Source: Ruminiclostridium sp.
Lineage (GTDB): Bacteria; Bacillota; Clostridia; Oscillospirales; Oscillospiraceae
DNA length: 7,480 bases
Assembly (NCBI GenBank): GCA_021442645.1
Contig: JABUSR010000072.1
Location: 1-7,480 of the forward strand
Direction: 5' to 3'
Part shown: piece by piece, positions 1 through 6,604 of the stretch
Layout: each line of letters starts with the position of its first letter
How positions within the stretch are numbered: position 1 is the first letter of the stretch
The notes under the pieces: model-generated
Told to the model about the DNA's origin: nothing
Database searches by the model: none
What the model saw: the letters and a program-made list of their open reading frames with translations, nothing else
Made by a program: the position numbers and the translations under genes

Positions 1-1049
1 TCCACTTTGTTGGGGTCAAAGGCCCCGGGAATCAGCTGCTTTACGCTCTCCACGGGCCGGACGACCACATGGCTGGCCTCAAAGGAGTTGCTCACGGGGA
101 CCTCCTCCAGATAGGTGTCAGCGTTCAGCAGGGTGGCAGAGGTGAAGTTGGTGAAGCCCCAGTCCAGCAGGCGACGGCTCTCGGCGAACTGACGCCGGTC
201 GACCTTGGTGCCGTTTTCGGGGTTGGTGCAGCCCAGGACCACGGAGACCAGGGTGACGCCGTTCTTTTTGACGGCAGCGGCCAGGCAGTAGCCCGCCTCG
301 GGGGTGCTGCCGGTCTTGATGCCGATGGTGCCGCTGTAGACATAGCCGGCGTACTTGAAGCGGGCCAGCAGGGCATTGGTGTTATAGAGGGTCCGAGGCC
401 CGGATAGATTGGTGGCGGCGGTGGTATACTGGCCGGTGGAGACGATCTCCCGGAAGGGGGCGTGGGTCATGGCCTCCTTACACATGAGGTAGATGTCATA
501 AGCCGTGGTGTAGTGATCGGGGTGGTGGAGGCCGTGGGGATTGGCGAAGTGGGTGTTCTTCATGCCCAGCTCCTCAGCCCTCCGGTTCATCAGGTCCACG
601 AAGGTGGGGACATCCCCGGAGACCGTCATGGCCAGGATGTTGGCGGCCTCATTGGCGGAGACCACCAGCAGACAGTAGAGCAGGTCGTGGACGGTGACCT
701 CCTCGCCGGCCATGAGGTTGGCGGTGGAGGAGTCGTCGGTGATGTCCGTGAGTGCGTCGGAGGAGACGGTGACCACGGTGTCCATGGTGAGTTCGCCCCG
801 GCTGATGGCCTCCAGAGTCAGCAGGCCGGTCATGACCTTGGTGATGCTGGCGGGGTAGCGCCGTTCCTCCGCATTGGATTCGTGGAGAATCTGGTCGGTG
901 GACATGTCGATCAGCAGGGAGGCGGTGGCATCAACGGTGATGGGCTCCACGCCCTTATATTCAACGGCACCGGCAAAGGGGCAGAGGAGCCCTGCCAGGA
1001 CCGTGACGGTCAAAAGTAAAGAAAAGATGCGGATCCGTGTTTTTTTCAT
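1..1049 (-). CDS. D-alanyl-D-alanine carboxypeptidase (PBP5/DacF family, serine peptidase S11), 3' end beyond window
   Basis: This is a secreted penicillin-binding enzyme that removes the terminal D-Ala from peptidoglycan pentapeptides outside the membrane, trimming the substrate for cross-linking. Read on the minus strand from ATG at 1049, it gives 349 codons with no stop before the window edge. A signal peptide is visible (basic MKKTRIR, hydrophobic residues 8-25, likely cleavage after AGA at residue 28). All three S11 catalytic motifs are present: SITK (Ser68, Lys71), SAN (Ser131-Asn133) and KTG (Lys245-Gly247). The part after about residue 300 would be the start of the C-terminal beta domain; any membrane anchor is missing from view. 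A GGAAGG ribosome site lies 6 bases before the ATG. It is transcribed divergently from comEA. The DacF name fits Firmicutes paralogues, but DacA/DacB paralogues cannot be separated here. The family call is very secure. Confidence 0.95.
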   Translation of the reverse strand, partial: MKKTRIRIFSLLLTVTVLAGLLCPFAGAVEYKGVEPITVDATASLLIDMSTDQILHESNAEERRYPASITKVMTGLLTLEAISRGELTMDTVVTVSSDALTDITDDSSTANLMAGEEVTVHDLLYCLLVVSANEAANILAMTVSGDVPTFVDLMNRRAEELGMKNTHFANPHGLHHPDHYTTAYDIYLMCKEAMTHAPFREIVSTGQYTTAATNLSGPRTLYNTNALLARFKYAGYVYSGTIGIKTGSTPEAGYCLAAAVKKNGVTLVSVVLGCTNPENGTKVDRRQFAESRRLLDWGFTNFTSATLLNADTYLEEVPVSNSFEASHVVVRPVESVKQLIPGAFDPNKV

Positions 1050-1068
1050 AGGAAACCTTCCCAACCCA

Positions 1069-1125
1069 TGGTATAATAACATAAACGGCCCCGAAAAAGA
1101 CCGGCGGCCAAGAGTATGGTATACT
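1069..1125 (+). promoter_or_regulatory. Putative tandem extended -10 promoters for the comEA operon
   Basis: Two plus-strand sites share the direct repeat ATGGTATA. TGGTATAAT lies at 1069-1077 and TGGTATACT at 1117-1125, 48 bases apart. Each has the TGn extension upstream of a good -10 hexamer, but neither has a convincing -35 at 16-18 bases. The second would start transcription near 1132, about 32 bases before the chosen comEA ATG. This also argues against the upstream in-frame ATG at 1116. The repeat could instead be an operator half-site. Confidence 0.4.
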
Positions 1126-1134
1126 TGAAACACT

Positions 1135-1164
1135 ATTATAGCATACGGACAGGAAGGGACGCAA
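1135..1164 (-). promoter_or_regulatory. Putative promoter for the carboxypeptidase gene
   Basis: On the minus strand a perfect TATAAT (1140 to 1135) is preceded by TGC, making an extended -10. A weak -35, TTGCGT (1164 to 1159), lies 18 bases upstream. Transcription would start near 1128 and leave a leader of about 80 bases before the ATG at 1049. A second minus-strand extended -10-like site, TGTTATTAT (1081 to 1073), lies nearer the gene but has no -35. The evidence is motif match only. The -35 overlaps the comEA ribosome site and start codon. Confidence 0.5.
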
Positions 1165-1565
1165 TGGGGGGAAGGTCGATGCGGCGTGTTTTTCAGAAAA
1201 TAAATCTCCTGGAGTGGGTGGTCCTGGCACTCACGCTGGTGTTTGTCCTGGGGACCCTCCTGTGGTTCCGGATTTCCCAGCCGGAGGCAGGGGTTACGAT
1301 GGTGACGGTGGAGGATACGGGGCGGGAGATCTCCGCCCCGGAGAAGCCCGACGCCCCCGGTATCCTGGAGGGGGAACTGCTGAATCTGAACACGGCCTCC
1401 CCGGAGGATCTGACCCGTCTGCCCGGCATCGGGGAGAAAAAGGCCGCAGCCATCGTGGCCTGGCGGGAGGAGAACGGACCCTTCCGCACGGTGGATGATG
1501 TGATATCGGTGTCGGGCATCGGGGAGAAGATCCTATCTGACATCCGGCCCTATGTGACTGTATGA
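1164..1565 (+). CDS. comEA: ComEA-type membrane-anchored helix-hairpin-helix DNA-binding protein
   Basis: ComEA proteins bind double-stranded DNA at the outer face of the membrane during natural transformation. This 133-residue version has a short cytoplasmic start, one membrane helix (about residues 16-36), a linker rich in Glu and Pro, and a C-terminal HhH domain from about residue 72. The domain has the paired motifs LPGIGEKKAAAIVAWRE (86-102) and VSGIGEKI (116-123), preceded by the characteristic LLNLNTAS. It lacks the SLBB domain between helix and HhH found in longer ComEA proteins such as that of Bacillus subtilis. An open frame extends up to ATG 1116, but ATG 1164 has AGGAAGGG (1151-1158) five bases upstream and lies downstream of the predicted promoter. 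ATG 1179 is a less likely alternative. No comEB or comEC follows; 31 bases downstream is the response regulator, so they may be co-transcribed. A function in transformation is known for the family, not shown here. Confidence 0.88.
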   Translation: MGGRSMRRVFQKINLLEWVVLALTLVFVLGTLLWFRISQPEAGVTMVTVEDTGREISAPEKPDAPGILEGELLNLNTASPEDLTRLPGIGEKKAAAIVAWREENGPFRTVDDVISVSGIGEKILSDIRPYVTV

Positions 1566-1596
1566 GGCAAGGCAAAAGAGGAAGGAGGAAGCTGCT

Positions 1597-2283
1597 TTGG
1601 CACGAATCCTGGTCGTTGACGACGAAAAAGTGATGGTGAAGGGTATCCGCTTCAACCTGGAGAACGATGGGTACCAGGTGGATGTGGGCTACGACGGGCG
1701 GGAGGCTGTGGAACTGGCTCGGGCCACGGACTATGACCTGATCATCCTGGACCTGATGATGCCGGGCCTGGACGGGCTGGAGGCCTGTATGGAGATCCGC
1801 ACCTTCTCCACGGTGCCTATCATCATGCTCACCGCCCGGGGGGAGGATACGGACAAGCTCCTGGGCTTTGAATACGGGGCGGACGACTACATCACCAAGC
1901 CCTTTAATATCCTGGAGGTCAAGGCGCGGGTGAAGGCACTCCTCCGGCGGGCCTCCACCGGCCGGAAGGAGGAACGGCGGGATCGGCTCACCCGGGGCCC
2001 CCTGTCTATGGACATGGCCTCCCGCACCCTCTGGAAGGACGGGGAGGCGGTGGAACTCACCGCCCGGGAATTCGACCTGCTGGAACTGCTGATGAAAAAC
2101 CCCGACCGGGTGTACAGCCGGGAACAGCTGCTGAACCTGGTGTGGGGCTATGAATACACCGGGGAGTACCGGACTGTGGATGTGCATATCCGCCGCCTGC
2201 GGGAGAAGGTGGAGGACGACCCGGCGGAGCCCCGGCTCATCCGCACCAAGTGGGGCGTGGGCTATTACTTCAAAGAACGCTGA
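1597..2283 (+). CDS. OmpR/PhoB-family DNA-binding response regulator
   Basis: This is the cytoplasmic transcription factor of a two-component system, phosphorylated by the kinase encoded 12 bases downstream. The receiver domain (residues 3-115) carries the acidic pair Asp8-Asp9, phosphoacceptor Asp52 in LIILDLMMPG, switch Thr79 and conserved Lys101 in ITKPF. The C-terminal winged-helix domain (about 132-226) has the family signatures LTAREFDLLELL, YSREQLL, RTVDVHIRRLREK and the wing GVGYYF. At 228 residues it is full length for the family. The start is TTG at 1597, chosen because GGAGG (1584-1588) lies eight bases upstream and because it begins directly with the conserved ARILVVDDE strand. 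No ATG is available before the receiver core. The closest named relatives by feel are PhoP/WalR/MtrA-type regulators, but the target genes cannot be read from the sequence. Confidence 0.96.
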   Translation: MARILVVDDEKVMVKGIRFNLENDGYQVDVGYDGREAVELARATDYDLIILDLMMPGLDGLEACMEIRTFSTVPIIMLTARGEDTDKLLGFEYGADDYITKPFNILEVKARVKALLRRASTGRKEERRDRLTRGPLSMDMASRTLWKDGEAVELTAREFDLLELLMKNPDRVYSREQLLNLVWGYEYTGEYRTVDVHIRRLREKVEDDPAEPRLIRTKWGVGYYFKER

Positions 2284-2284
2284 C

Positions 2285-2304
2285 GGGAGAGGAGGATGCC
2301 TGTG
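2285..2304 (+). promoter_or_regulatory. Ribosome binding site with two competing kinase starts (ATG 2296, GTG 2302)
   Basis: The strongest Shine-Dalgarno, AGGAGG (2290-2295), touches ATG 2296 with no spacer but lies six bases from GTG 2302 in the same frame. A weaker GGGAG (2285-2289) stands six bases before ATG 2296. Sequence alone slightly favours GTG on spacing and ATG on codon. The choice changes only the first two residues. Confidence 0.5.
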
Positions 2305-3729
2305 GCACGCCAGGAAAACAGAACCAAGGTACGGCAGTCCCTGCAGACCCGGCTGGCCATCGGCTATGCGGCCATCATTGCCGCCCTGCTGATCCTGCTG
2401 AATACCTACCCGCTCATCACCACCCAGAACCTGATGTTCCGGAGCCAGCAGACCGCCCTGTACAACCAGGCGGCCCTGGTAATCAACTCCCTCACCACCG
2501 CCGACGGCCTGACGCCGGAGACGGTGGAGCAGGCCATTGCGCCCCTGGAGGACCTGGAGGTCCGGCGGATGCTGGTCACCGATGAGGCCGGGCTGGTTCT
2601 CTATGACACCGGGGAGCCCTCCGGGGTGGGGAAGTATGCCCTGACCCGGGAGGTGGTATCGGCTCTGCGGGGAAATGACGCTTTTGCCAGCGAATACCGG
2701 GAGGGCGTCTTTTCCAGCCGGGCGGCCTCGCCGGTCATGACCCGGAACACGGTGGTGGGTGCCGTCTGCCTCTACGAGGACGACAGCAGCCAGGGGGTGC
2801 TGCTGGGCGAGCTCCAGCACAACCTGCGGCTGGTCTCCCTGGTGGTCTGCCTGGCGGTGCTGATCCTCTTTGCGGGCTTTTCCCGGGCCCTGGCCCGACG
2901 GGTGAACCACCTGCTGTCGGGCATCCGACGGGTGCGGGAGGGCGAGTACACCCACCGCATCTCCCTGGAGGGGCAGGATGAGCTGGGCCAGCTGGCCGAC
3001 GAGTTCAACCAGCTTACCGGACGGATCCAGACGACGGAGGAGGCGCGGCGGCGGTTCGTGTCCGACGCCGCTCATGAGCTGAAGACGCCCCTGGCCTCCA
3101 TCCGCCTGCTTACCGACTCTATCCTTCAGGATGAGAACATCGACCGGGATACTGCCCTGGAATTCGTGGGGGATATCGGGGATGCCACGGACCGGCTCAT
3201 CCGCATCAGCCAGGAGCTGCTGACCCTGAACCGGCTGGACGAGGGCCGGACGGCCGTCCGGGAGCCGGTGGAGGTGAACGGAGAGGTGGAAAAAATCTGC
3301 CGACTGCTGGCACCCCTGGCCGAAGAGGCCCAGGTCACCCTGGAGACCGACCTGGGGGCGGACTGTGTGGTAGTCTGCAGCCGGGAGGATGTGGACCAGA
3401 TCCTCCGGAACCTCATGGAAAATGCCATCAAATACAACCTGCCCCGGGGCAGCGTCACGGTGACCACGGCCCGGACAGAGGACCGGATCCGCCTGACGGT
3501 GGCCGATACCGGCGTTGGCATCCCCCGGGAGGAGATGGACCGGATCTTCGAGCGGTTCTACCGGGTGGACAAGGCCCGGTCTCGGGCGGCCGGCGGCACC
3601 GGCCTGGGGCTCTCCATCGTGCGGGACAGCGTGCGCCACTACGGGGGCCAGATTTCTGTGGCACCCCGGGAGGAGCAGGGCACTGTGTTCACGGTGGAAC
3701 TGCCCGCCTGGAAGGAGGAGAACCCATGA
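2296..3729 (+). CDS. Transmembrane sensor histidine kinase (HAMP, HisKA, HATPase_c)
   Basis: This is the membrane sensor that autophosphorylates and passes phosphate to the regulator encoded just upstream. Its order is: membrane helix 1 (about residues 20-41), an extracytoplasmic sensor region (about 42-176), membrane helix 2 (about 178-198) and a HAMP linker (about 199-250). The HisKA box FVSDAAHELKTPLASIRLL follows, with phosphoacceptor His260. The ATPase domain has the N box RNLMENAIKYN (371-381), G1 DTGVGIP (404-410), F box FERFYRV (418-424) and G2 GGTGLGLSIV (433-442). All catalytic motifs are intact. The sensor region contains VTDEAGLVLYDTG (94-106), resembling the single-Cache/PAS-like domains of PhoR and WalK kinases; the ligand is unknown. 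The start is ambiguous: ATG 2296 directly abuts the AGGAGG, whereas in-frame GTG 2302 lies at ideal spacing and gives two residues fewer. The stop overlaps the lipoprotein start as ATGA, indicating translational coupling. Confidence 0.96.
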   Translation: MPVARQENRTKVRQSLQTRLAIGYAAIIAALLILLNTYPLITTQNLMFRSQQTALYNQAALVINSLTTADGLTPETVEQAIAPLEDLEVRRMLVTDEAGLVLYDTGEPSGVGKYALTREVVSALRGNDAFASEYREGVFSSRAASPVMTRNTVVGAVCLYEDDSSQGVLLGELQHNLRLVSLVVCLAVLILFAGFSRALARRVNHLLSGIRRVREGEYTHRISLEGQDELGQLADEFNQLTGRIQTTEEARRRFVSDAAHELKTPLASIRLLTDSILQDENIDRDTALEFVGDIGDATDRLIRISQELLTLNRLDEGRTAVREPVEVNGEVEKICRLLAPLAEEAQVTLETDLGADCVVVCSREDVDQILRNLMENAIKYNLPRGSVTVTTARTEDRIRLTVADTGVGIPREEMDRIFERFYRVDKARSRAAGGTGLGLSIVRDSVRHYGGQISVAPREEQGTVFTVELPAWKEENP

Positions 3730-4208
3730 GGAGGCGACTGCTGCCACTGCTGCTCCTGGCCCTGCTCCTGCTGCCGGGCTGTACGGGACAGAGCCCGGAG
3801 GAGACCGGGTACGACGTGTATTTTCTCAGCAAGTCCGGGGGAGAGTCTGCCCTGGACGCTGAGGTGAGAACGCTCCAGCCGGAAGAGGACCCGGTGGAGG
3901 GCCTGCTGGGGCTTCTCCTGGCCGGCCCGGAAGGGGAGAACCTCCGGCGCACTATCCCGGAGGGGGTCACCCTGCGGTCCTGGACCCTGGAAAACGGTCT
4001 GCTGACGGTGGATCTCTCCGGCCGCTACGGCAGTCTGTCCGGGGTGGCCCTGACCCTAGCGGACTACAGCGTGGTGCTGACCCTGACCCAGGTGGAGGGG
4101 GTGGAGGCGGTGACCGTCACCGCAGAGGGAGAACAGATTCCCTACCGGGACCACCAGCGTCTGACCGCCCGGGACGTCCAGACCCAACTGCCCCCGGGAG
4201 AGGAATGA
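3726..4208 (+). CDS. GerMN-domain lipoprotein (LpqB/GerM-like), possible accessory of the sensor kinase
   Basis: This is a predicted lipoprotein of 160 residues, carried on the outer face of the membrane. The N-terminus is a lipoprotein signal: basic MRRR, a leucine-rich core, and lipobox LPGC with the acylated Cys19; the proline at -2 is less common. The rest fits one GerMN domain (about residues 28-140). It opens with a VYFLSKSGG strand, followed by VEGLLGLLLAGPEGENLRRTIPEG (57-80), LENGLLTVDLSGRY (88-101) and the end VEGVEAVTVTAEGE (123-136). Bacillus GerM, which acts in sporulation and germination, carries tandem copies of such a domain, and actinobacterial LpqB carries one. ATG overlaps the kinase stop (ATGA), with GGAGG (3714-3718) seven bases upstream, so it should be made together with the kinase. 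A role in modulating that sensor is inferred by analogy with MtrAB-LpqB. The domain call is good; the function is uncertain. Confidence 0.85.
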   Translation: MRRRLLPLLLLALLLLPGCTGQSPEETGYDVYFLSKSGGESALDAEVRTLQPEEDPVEGLLGLLLAGPEGENLRRTIPEGVTLRSWTLENGLLTVDLSGRYGSLSGVALTLADYSVVLTLTQVEGVEAVTVTAEGEQIPYRDHQRLTARDVQTQLPPGEE

Positions 4209-4242
4209 CCTCCGCCGACCTGGGAAAAGGGAAAATGGGGGA

Positions 4243-4271
4243 TTGACCAAAACACCGAATAGAAGTATAAT
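4243..4271 (+). promoter_or_regulatory. Strong sigma-A-type promoter of metY
   Basis: TTGACC (4243-4248) and a perfect TATAAT (4266-4271) are separated by the ideal 17 bases, in an AT-rich stretch unlike the surrounding DNA. Transcription should start near 4278, leaving a leader of about 65 bases. That leader is too short for a SAM (S-box) riboswitch or a T-box. It shows only a weak A/T stem (TTTTTT 4287-4292 with AAAAAA 4297-4302). The ribosome site AAGGAGG (4326-4332) lies ten bases from the ATG. Confidence 0.85.
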
Positions 4272-4342
4272 TCTTACATTATCCTGTTTTTTATGGAAAA
4301 AAGAGACGTTCCAAGACGATATATTAAGGAGGACTGTAGGCC

Positions 4343-5626
4343 ATGAACGACTACAAGAGAGGAACCGAATGCCTGCATGCCGGGTATGTGCCCGAGAGCG
4401 GTGAGCCCAGAAATATCCCCATCATTCAGAGTACCACTTTCCGCTACGCTACCAGCGAGGCCATGGGTAAGCTCTTCGACCTGGAGGCTGAGGGCTACTT
4501 CTACACCCGGCTCCAGAACCCCACCAACGACCGGGTGGCAGCCAAGATCTGCGCCCTGGAGGGCGGCACCGCCGCTACCCTGACCTCCTCCGGCCAGGCC
4601 GCCAACTTCTTTGCCATCTTCAACATCTGCTCCGCAGGGGACCATGTGGTGGCCTCTGCTGCCATTTACGGCGGTACCTTCAACCTGTTCTCCGTAACCA
4701 TGCGGCGGATGGGCATCAACTTCACCTTCCTGGATCCCAACTGCTCTGAGGAGGAGCTGGAGGCGGCCTTCCGCCCGGAGACCAAGGCGGTCTTCGGAGA
4801 GACCATCGCCAACCCGGCCCTGACCGTGCTGGATATCGAGAAGTTCGCCAAGGCAGCCCATGCCCACGGCGTGCCCCTCATCATCGATAACACCTTCCCC
4901 ACCCCCATCAACTGCCGTCCCTTCGAGTGGGGCGCCGACATCGTGACCCACTCCACCACCAAGTACATGGACGGCCACGCCAACCAGGTGGGCGGTGCCA
5001 TTGTGGACAGCGGCAACTTTGACTGGACCAAGTACCCCGATAAGTTCCCCGGCCTGTGCACCCCCGACGAGAGCTACCACGGCGTGACCTATACCGAGCG
5101 GTTCGGTCTGGGCGGCGCCTTCGTCACCAAGGCTGTGGCCCAGCTGATGCGTGACTTCGGTGCCCAGGCAGCCCCCATGAATGCCTACCTGCTGAATGTG
5201 GGCCTGGAGACCCTCCATCTGCGGATGCCTCAGCACTGCGCCAACGCTCTGGCTGTGGCCCAGTTCGTGAAGGACCACCCCAAGGTGGCCTGGGTCACCT
5301 ACCCCGGCCTGGAGGGCGACAAGAACTACGAGCTGGCCCGGAAGTACATGCCCGACGGCACCTGCGGCGTGGTCACCTTCGGCGTGAAGGGCGGCCGCAA
5401 GGCAGCGGAGACCTTTATGGCCGGGCTGAAGCTGGCCTCCATCGCCACCCACGTGGCCGATGCCAAGACCTGCGTTCTGCACCCCGCCTCCGCCACCCAC
5501 CGGCAGATGTCTGATGCTGAGCTGGAGGCTGCCGGCGTGTCCCCCGACCTGATTCGCCTGTCTGTGGGCATTGAGGACGCCGACGACATCATCGCTGACC
5601 TGGCCCAGGCCCTGGAAAACGTGTAA
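4343..5626 (+). CDS. metY: O-acetylhomoserine sulfhydrylase / aminocarboxypropyltransferase (Cys/Met metabolism PLP enzyme)
   Basis: MetY is a cytoplasmic PLP enzyme that joins O-acetylhomoserine with sulfide to make homocysteine and acetate, a direct sulfhydrylation route to methionine. At 427 residues it has the length typical of MetY, longer than the usual 380-400 of cystathionine gamma-synthase or gamma-lyase. Visible landmarks are the phosphate-binding YFYTRLQNPTND (52-63), SSGQAAN (82-88) in the cofactor pocket, Asp182 in IIDNTF that contacts the pyridine nitrogen, the Schiff-base Lys207 in THSTTKYMDGH, and the late HPASATHRQM and RLSVGIE segments. It has its own strong promoter and a good ribosome site, so it is probably transcribed alone or with the transporter downstream. 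Some members also act on O-acetylserine or have lyase activity; the exact substrate is inferred from length and motif pattern. Confidence 0.93.
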   Translation: MNDYKRGTECLHAGYVPESGEPRNIPIIQSTTFRYATSEAMGKLFDLEAEGYFYTRLQNPTNDRVAAKICALEGGTAATLTSSGQAANFFAIFNICSAGDHVVASAAIYGGTFNLFSVTMRRMGINFTFLDPNCSEEELEAAFRPETKAVFGETIANPALTVLDIEKFAKAAHAHGVPLIIDNTFPTPINCRPFEWGADIVTHSTTKYMDGHANQVGGAIVDSGNFDWTKYPDKFPGLCTPDESYHGVTYTERFGLGGAFVTKAVAQLMRDFGAQAAPMNAYLLNVGLETLHLRMPQHCANALAVAQFVKDHPKVAWVTYPGLEGDKNYELARKYMPDGTCGVVTFGVKGGRKAAETFMAGLKLASIATHVADAKTCVLHPASATHRQMSDAELEAAGVSPDLIRLSVGIEDADDIIADLAQALENV

Positions 5627-5664
5627 TAGAGAGCGGGAGACCCTATCCATCCCATGTAATAATC

Positions 5665-5694
5665 CTCCCGGCAGGCCGGTCGGTCTGCCGGGAG
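5665..5694 (+). terminator. Strong GC hairpin after metY, terminator-like but without U-tract
   Basis: CTCCCGGCAG (5665-5674) and CTGCCGGGAG (5685-5694) form a perfect 10-bp stem around a 10-base loop, 39 bases after the metY stop. It is followed by TTGTACC rather than a run of T, so intrinsic termination would be inefficient. It may protect the metY mRNA 3' end, act as a partial terminator allowing read-through into the transporter, or sit in the transporter's own leader. An extended -10-like TGTAATAAT (5655-5663) stands just before it, but without a -35. Confidence 0.6.
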
Positions 5695-5734
5695 TTGTAC
5701 CATCTGCCCGCCGTAAGAAAAGGAGAGAGCCCCC

Positions 5735-6604
5735 ATGGCTATGACATCTCGAAAGGGACTGCTGTTCGTGTTTATTGCCTCGGTGCTGTTCAGCATCGGC
5801 GGCCTGTGCGTGAAGGTGATTCCCTGGAATTCCCTGTCGATCAATTCCTTCCGCAGTATCATCTCCGTGTGCATCCTGCTGGTCTTCGCCAAGGTGACCC
5901 ACCGCAAGCTGAAGTTTACCCCCGGCGTCCTGGCCGGGGCGGTGGCCATGTGTGCCACCACCACCCTCTACGCTGCGGCCAATAAGCTGACCACGGCGGC
6001 CAACACTATTCTGCTCCAGTTCACGGCCCCCGTGTTCGTAATCCTGTTCCTGATGCTCTTCTTCAAGGAGAAGCCCCGGCGGCTGGACCTGATTACCTGC
6101 GTGGTGGTCTTCGGCGGTATCGCCTGCTTCTTCATGGACTCCCTGGGCACCGGGCACATGGTGGGCGACATCCTGGCCCTCCTGTCGGGCGTCGGTTATG
6201 CCTGGGTGTTCATGATGAACAAGATTCCCGGCGGCGACCCCCTCTTTGCCACGATTCTGGGGCAGGGGATGGGAGCAGTTATCGGGTTCCCCTTCCTGCT
6301 GCAGGAGACGGATTTCTCCGCCCCCGGCCTGACGGCAGCCATTGTGCTGGGCGTGTTCCAGTTGGGCATCGCCTATATCTTCTTCACCACGGGCATCCGG
6401 TATGTCTCCCCGGTGTCGGCCTCCCTGGTGGCGGGCATCGAGCCCATTCTGAACCCCCTGCTGGTGGCCTTTGTCCTGGGCGAGATGATCACGCCCCTGT
6501 CCCTGCTGGGCGGCGCCATCGTCTTTGTCTCCATCATGACCTATAACGTGCTGGAGGCCAAGCGGGACACCCCGGCGGCACCGGAGGAGGGGAGCACCGT
6601 ATGA
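5735..6604 (+). CDS. EamA/DMT-superfamily permease (RhaT/YdcZ-like drug/metabolite transporter)
   Basis: This is a predicted inner-membrane transporter of 289 residues, the usual length for two-repeat EamA proteins. About ten hydrophobic helices can be read, near residues 9-29, 37-53, 64-82, 91-110, 117-134, 143-160, 168-189, 198-217, 225-247 and 254-272. The two EamA repeats cover about 8-134 and 144-272. Typical signs include an early SIGGLCVKVIPWNSLSIN segment, LLQFTAPVFVILF leading to FFKEKP at the end of repeat 1 helix 4, and the counterpart SLVAGIEPILNPLLVAFVLGE in repeat 2. The start ATG 5735 has AGGAG (5721-5725) nine bases upstream. The short hydrophilic tail ends in the ATGA shared with the next gene. 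Family members export amino acids, nucleotides or other metabolites. No substrate can be assigned; the position after metY hints at amino-acid export but is weak evidence. Confidence 0.92.
   Translation: MAMTSRKGLLFVFIASVLFSIGGLCVKVIPWNSLSINSFRSIISVCILLVFAKVTHRKLKFTPGVLAGAVAMCATTTLYAAANKLTTAANTILLQFTAPVFVILFLMLFFKEKPRRLDLITCVVVFGGIACFFMDSLGTGHMVGDILALLSGVGYAWVFMMNKIPGGDPLFATILGQGMGAVIGFPFLLQETDFSAPGLTAAIVLGVFQLGIAYIFFTTGIRYVSPVSASLVAGIEPILNPLLVAFVLGEMITPLSLLGGAIVFVSIMTYNVLEAKRDTPAAPEEGSTV

Noticed and set aside
69..1019. Plus-strand open frames of 112 and 185 codons
   Set aside because: They lie opposite the carboxypeptidase, whose minus-strand frame shows signal peptide, SITK, SAN and KTG motifs.
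1116..1163. Upstream in-frame ATG extension of comEA
   Set aside because: There is no ribosome site before 1116, the codons lie within or before the predicted promoter, and ATG 1164 has a well-placed AGGAAGGG.
1294..3747. Very long minus-strand open frame (817 codons) opposite the regulator and kinase
   Set aside because: The plus strand encodes intact, motif-complete regulator and kinase genes here. GC-rich third positions remove stops from the antisense frame, and its product (rich in H, G, P, Q) has no recognisable domain or ribosome site.
4209..4242. Terminator after the GerMN lipoprotein
   Set aside because: Only a short imperfect GAGG/CCTC pairing across the stop codon is visible, with no T-run, so no terminator was called.
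4274..6157. 627-codon minus-strand open frame opposite metY and the transporter
   Set aside because: It runs across two unrelated plus-strand genes, the metY leader and the 5665-5694 hairpin, and its composition is low-complexity H/G/Q/V. It is a codon-bias shadow.
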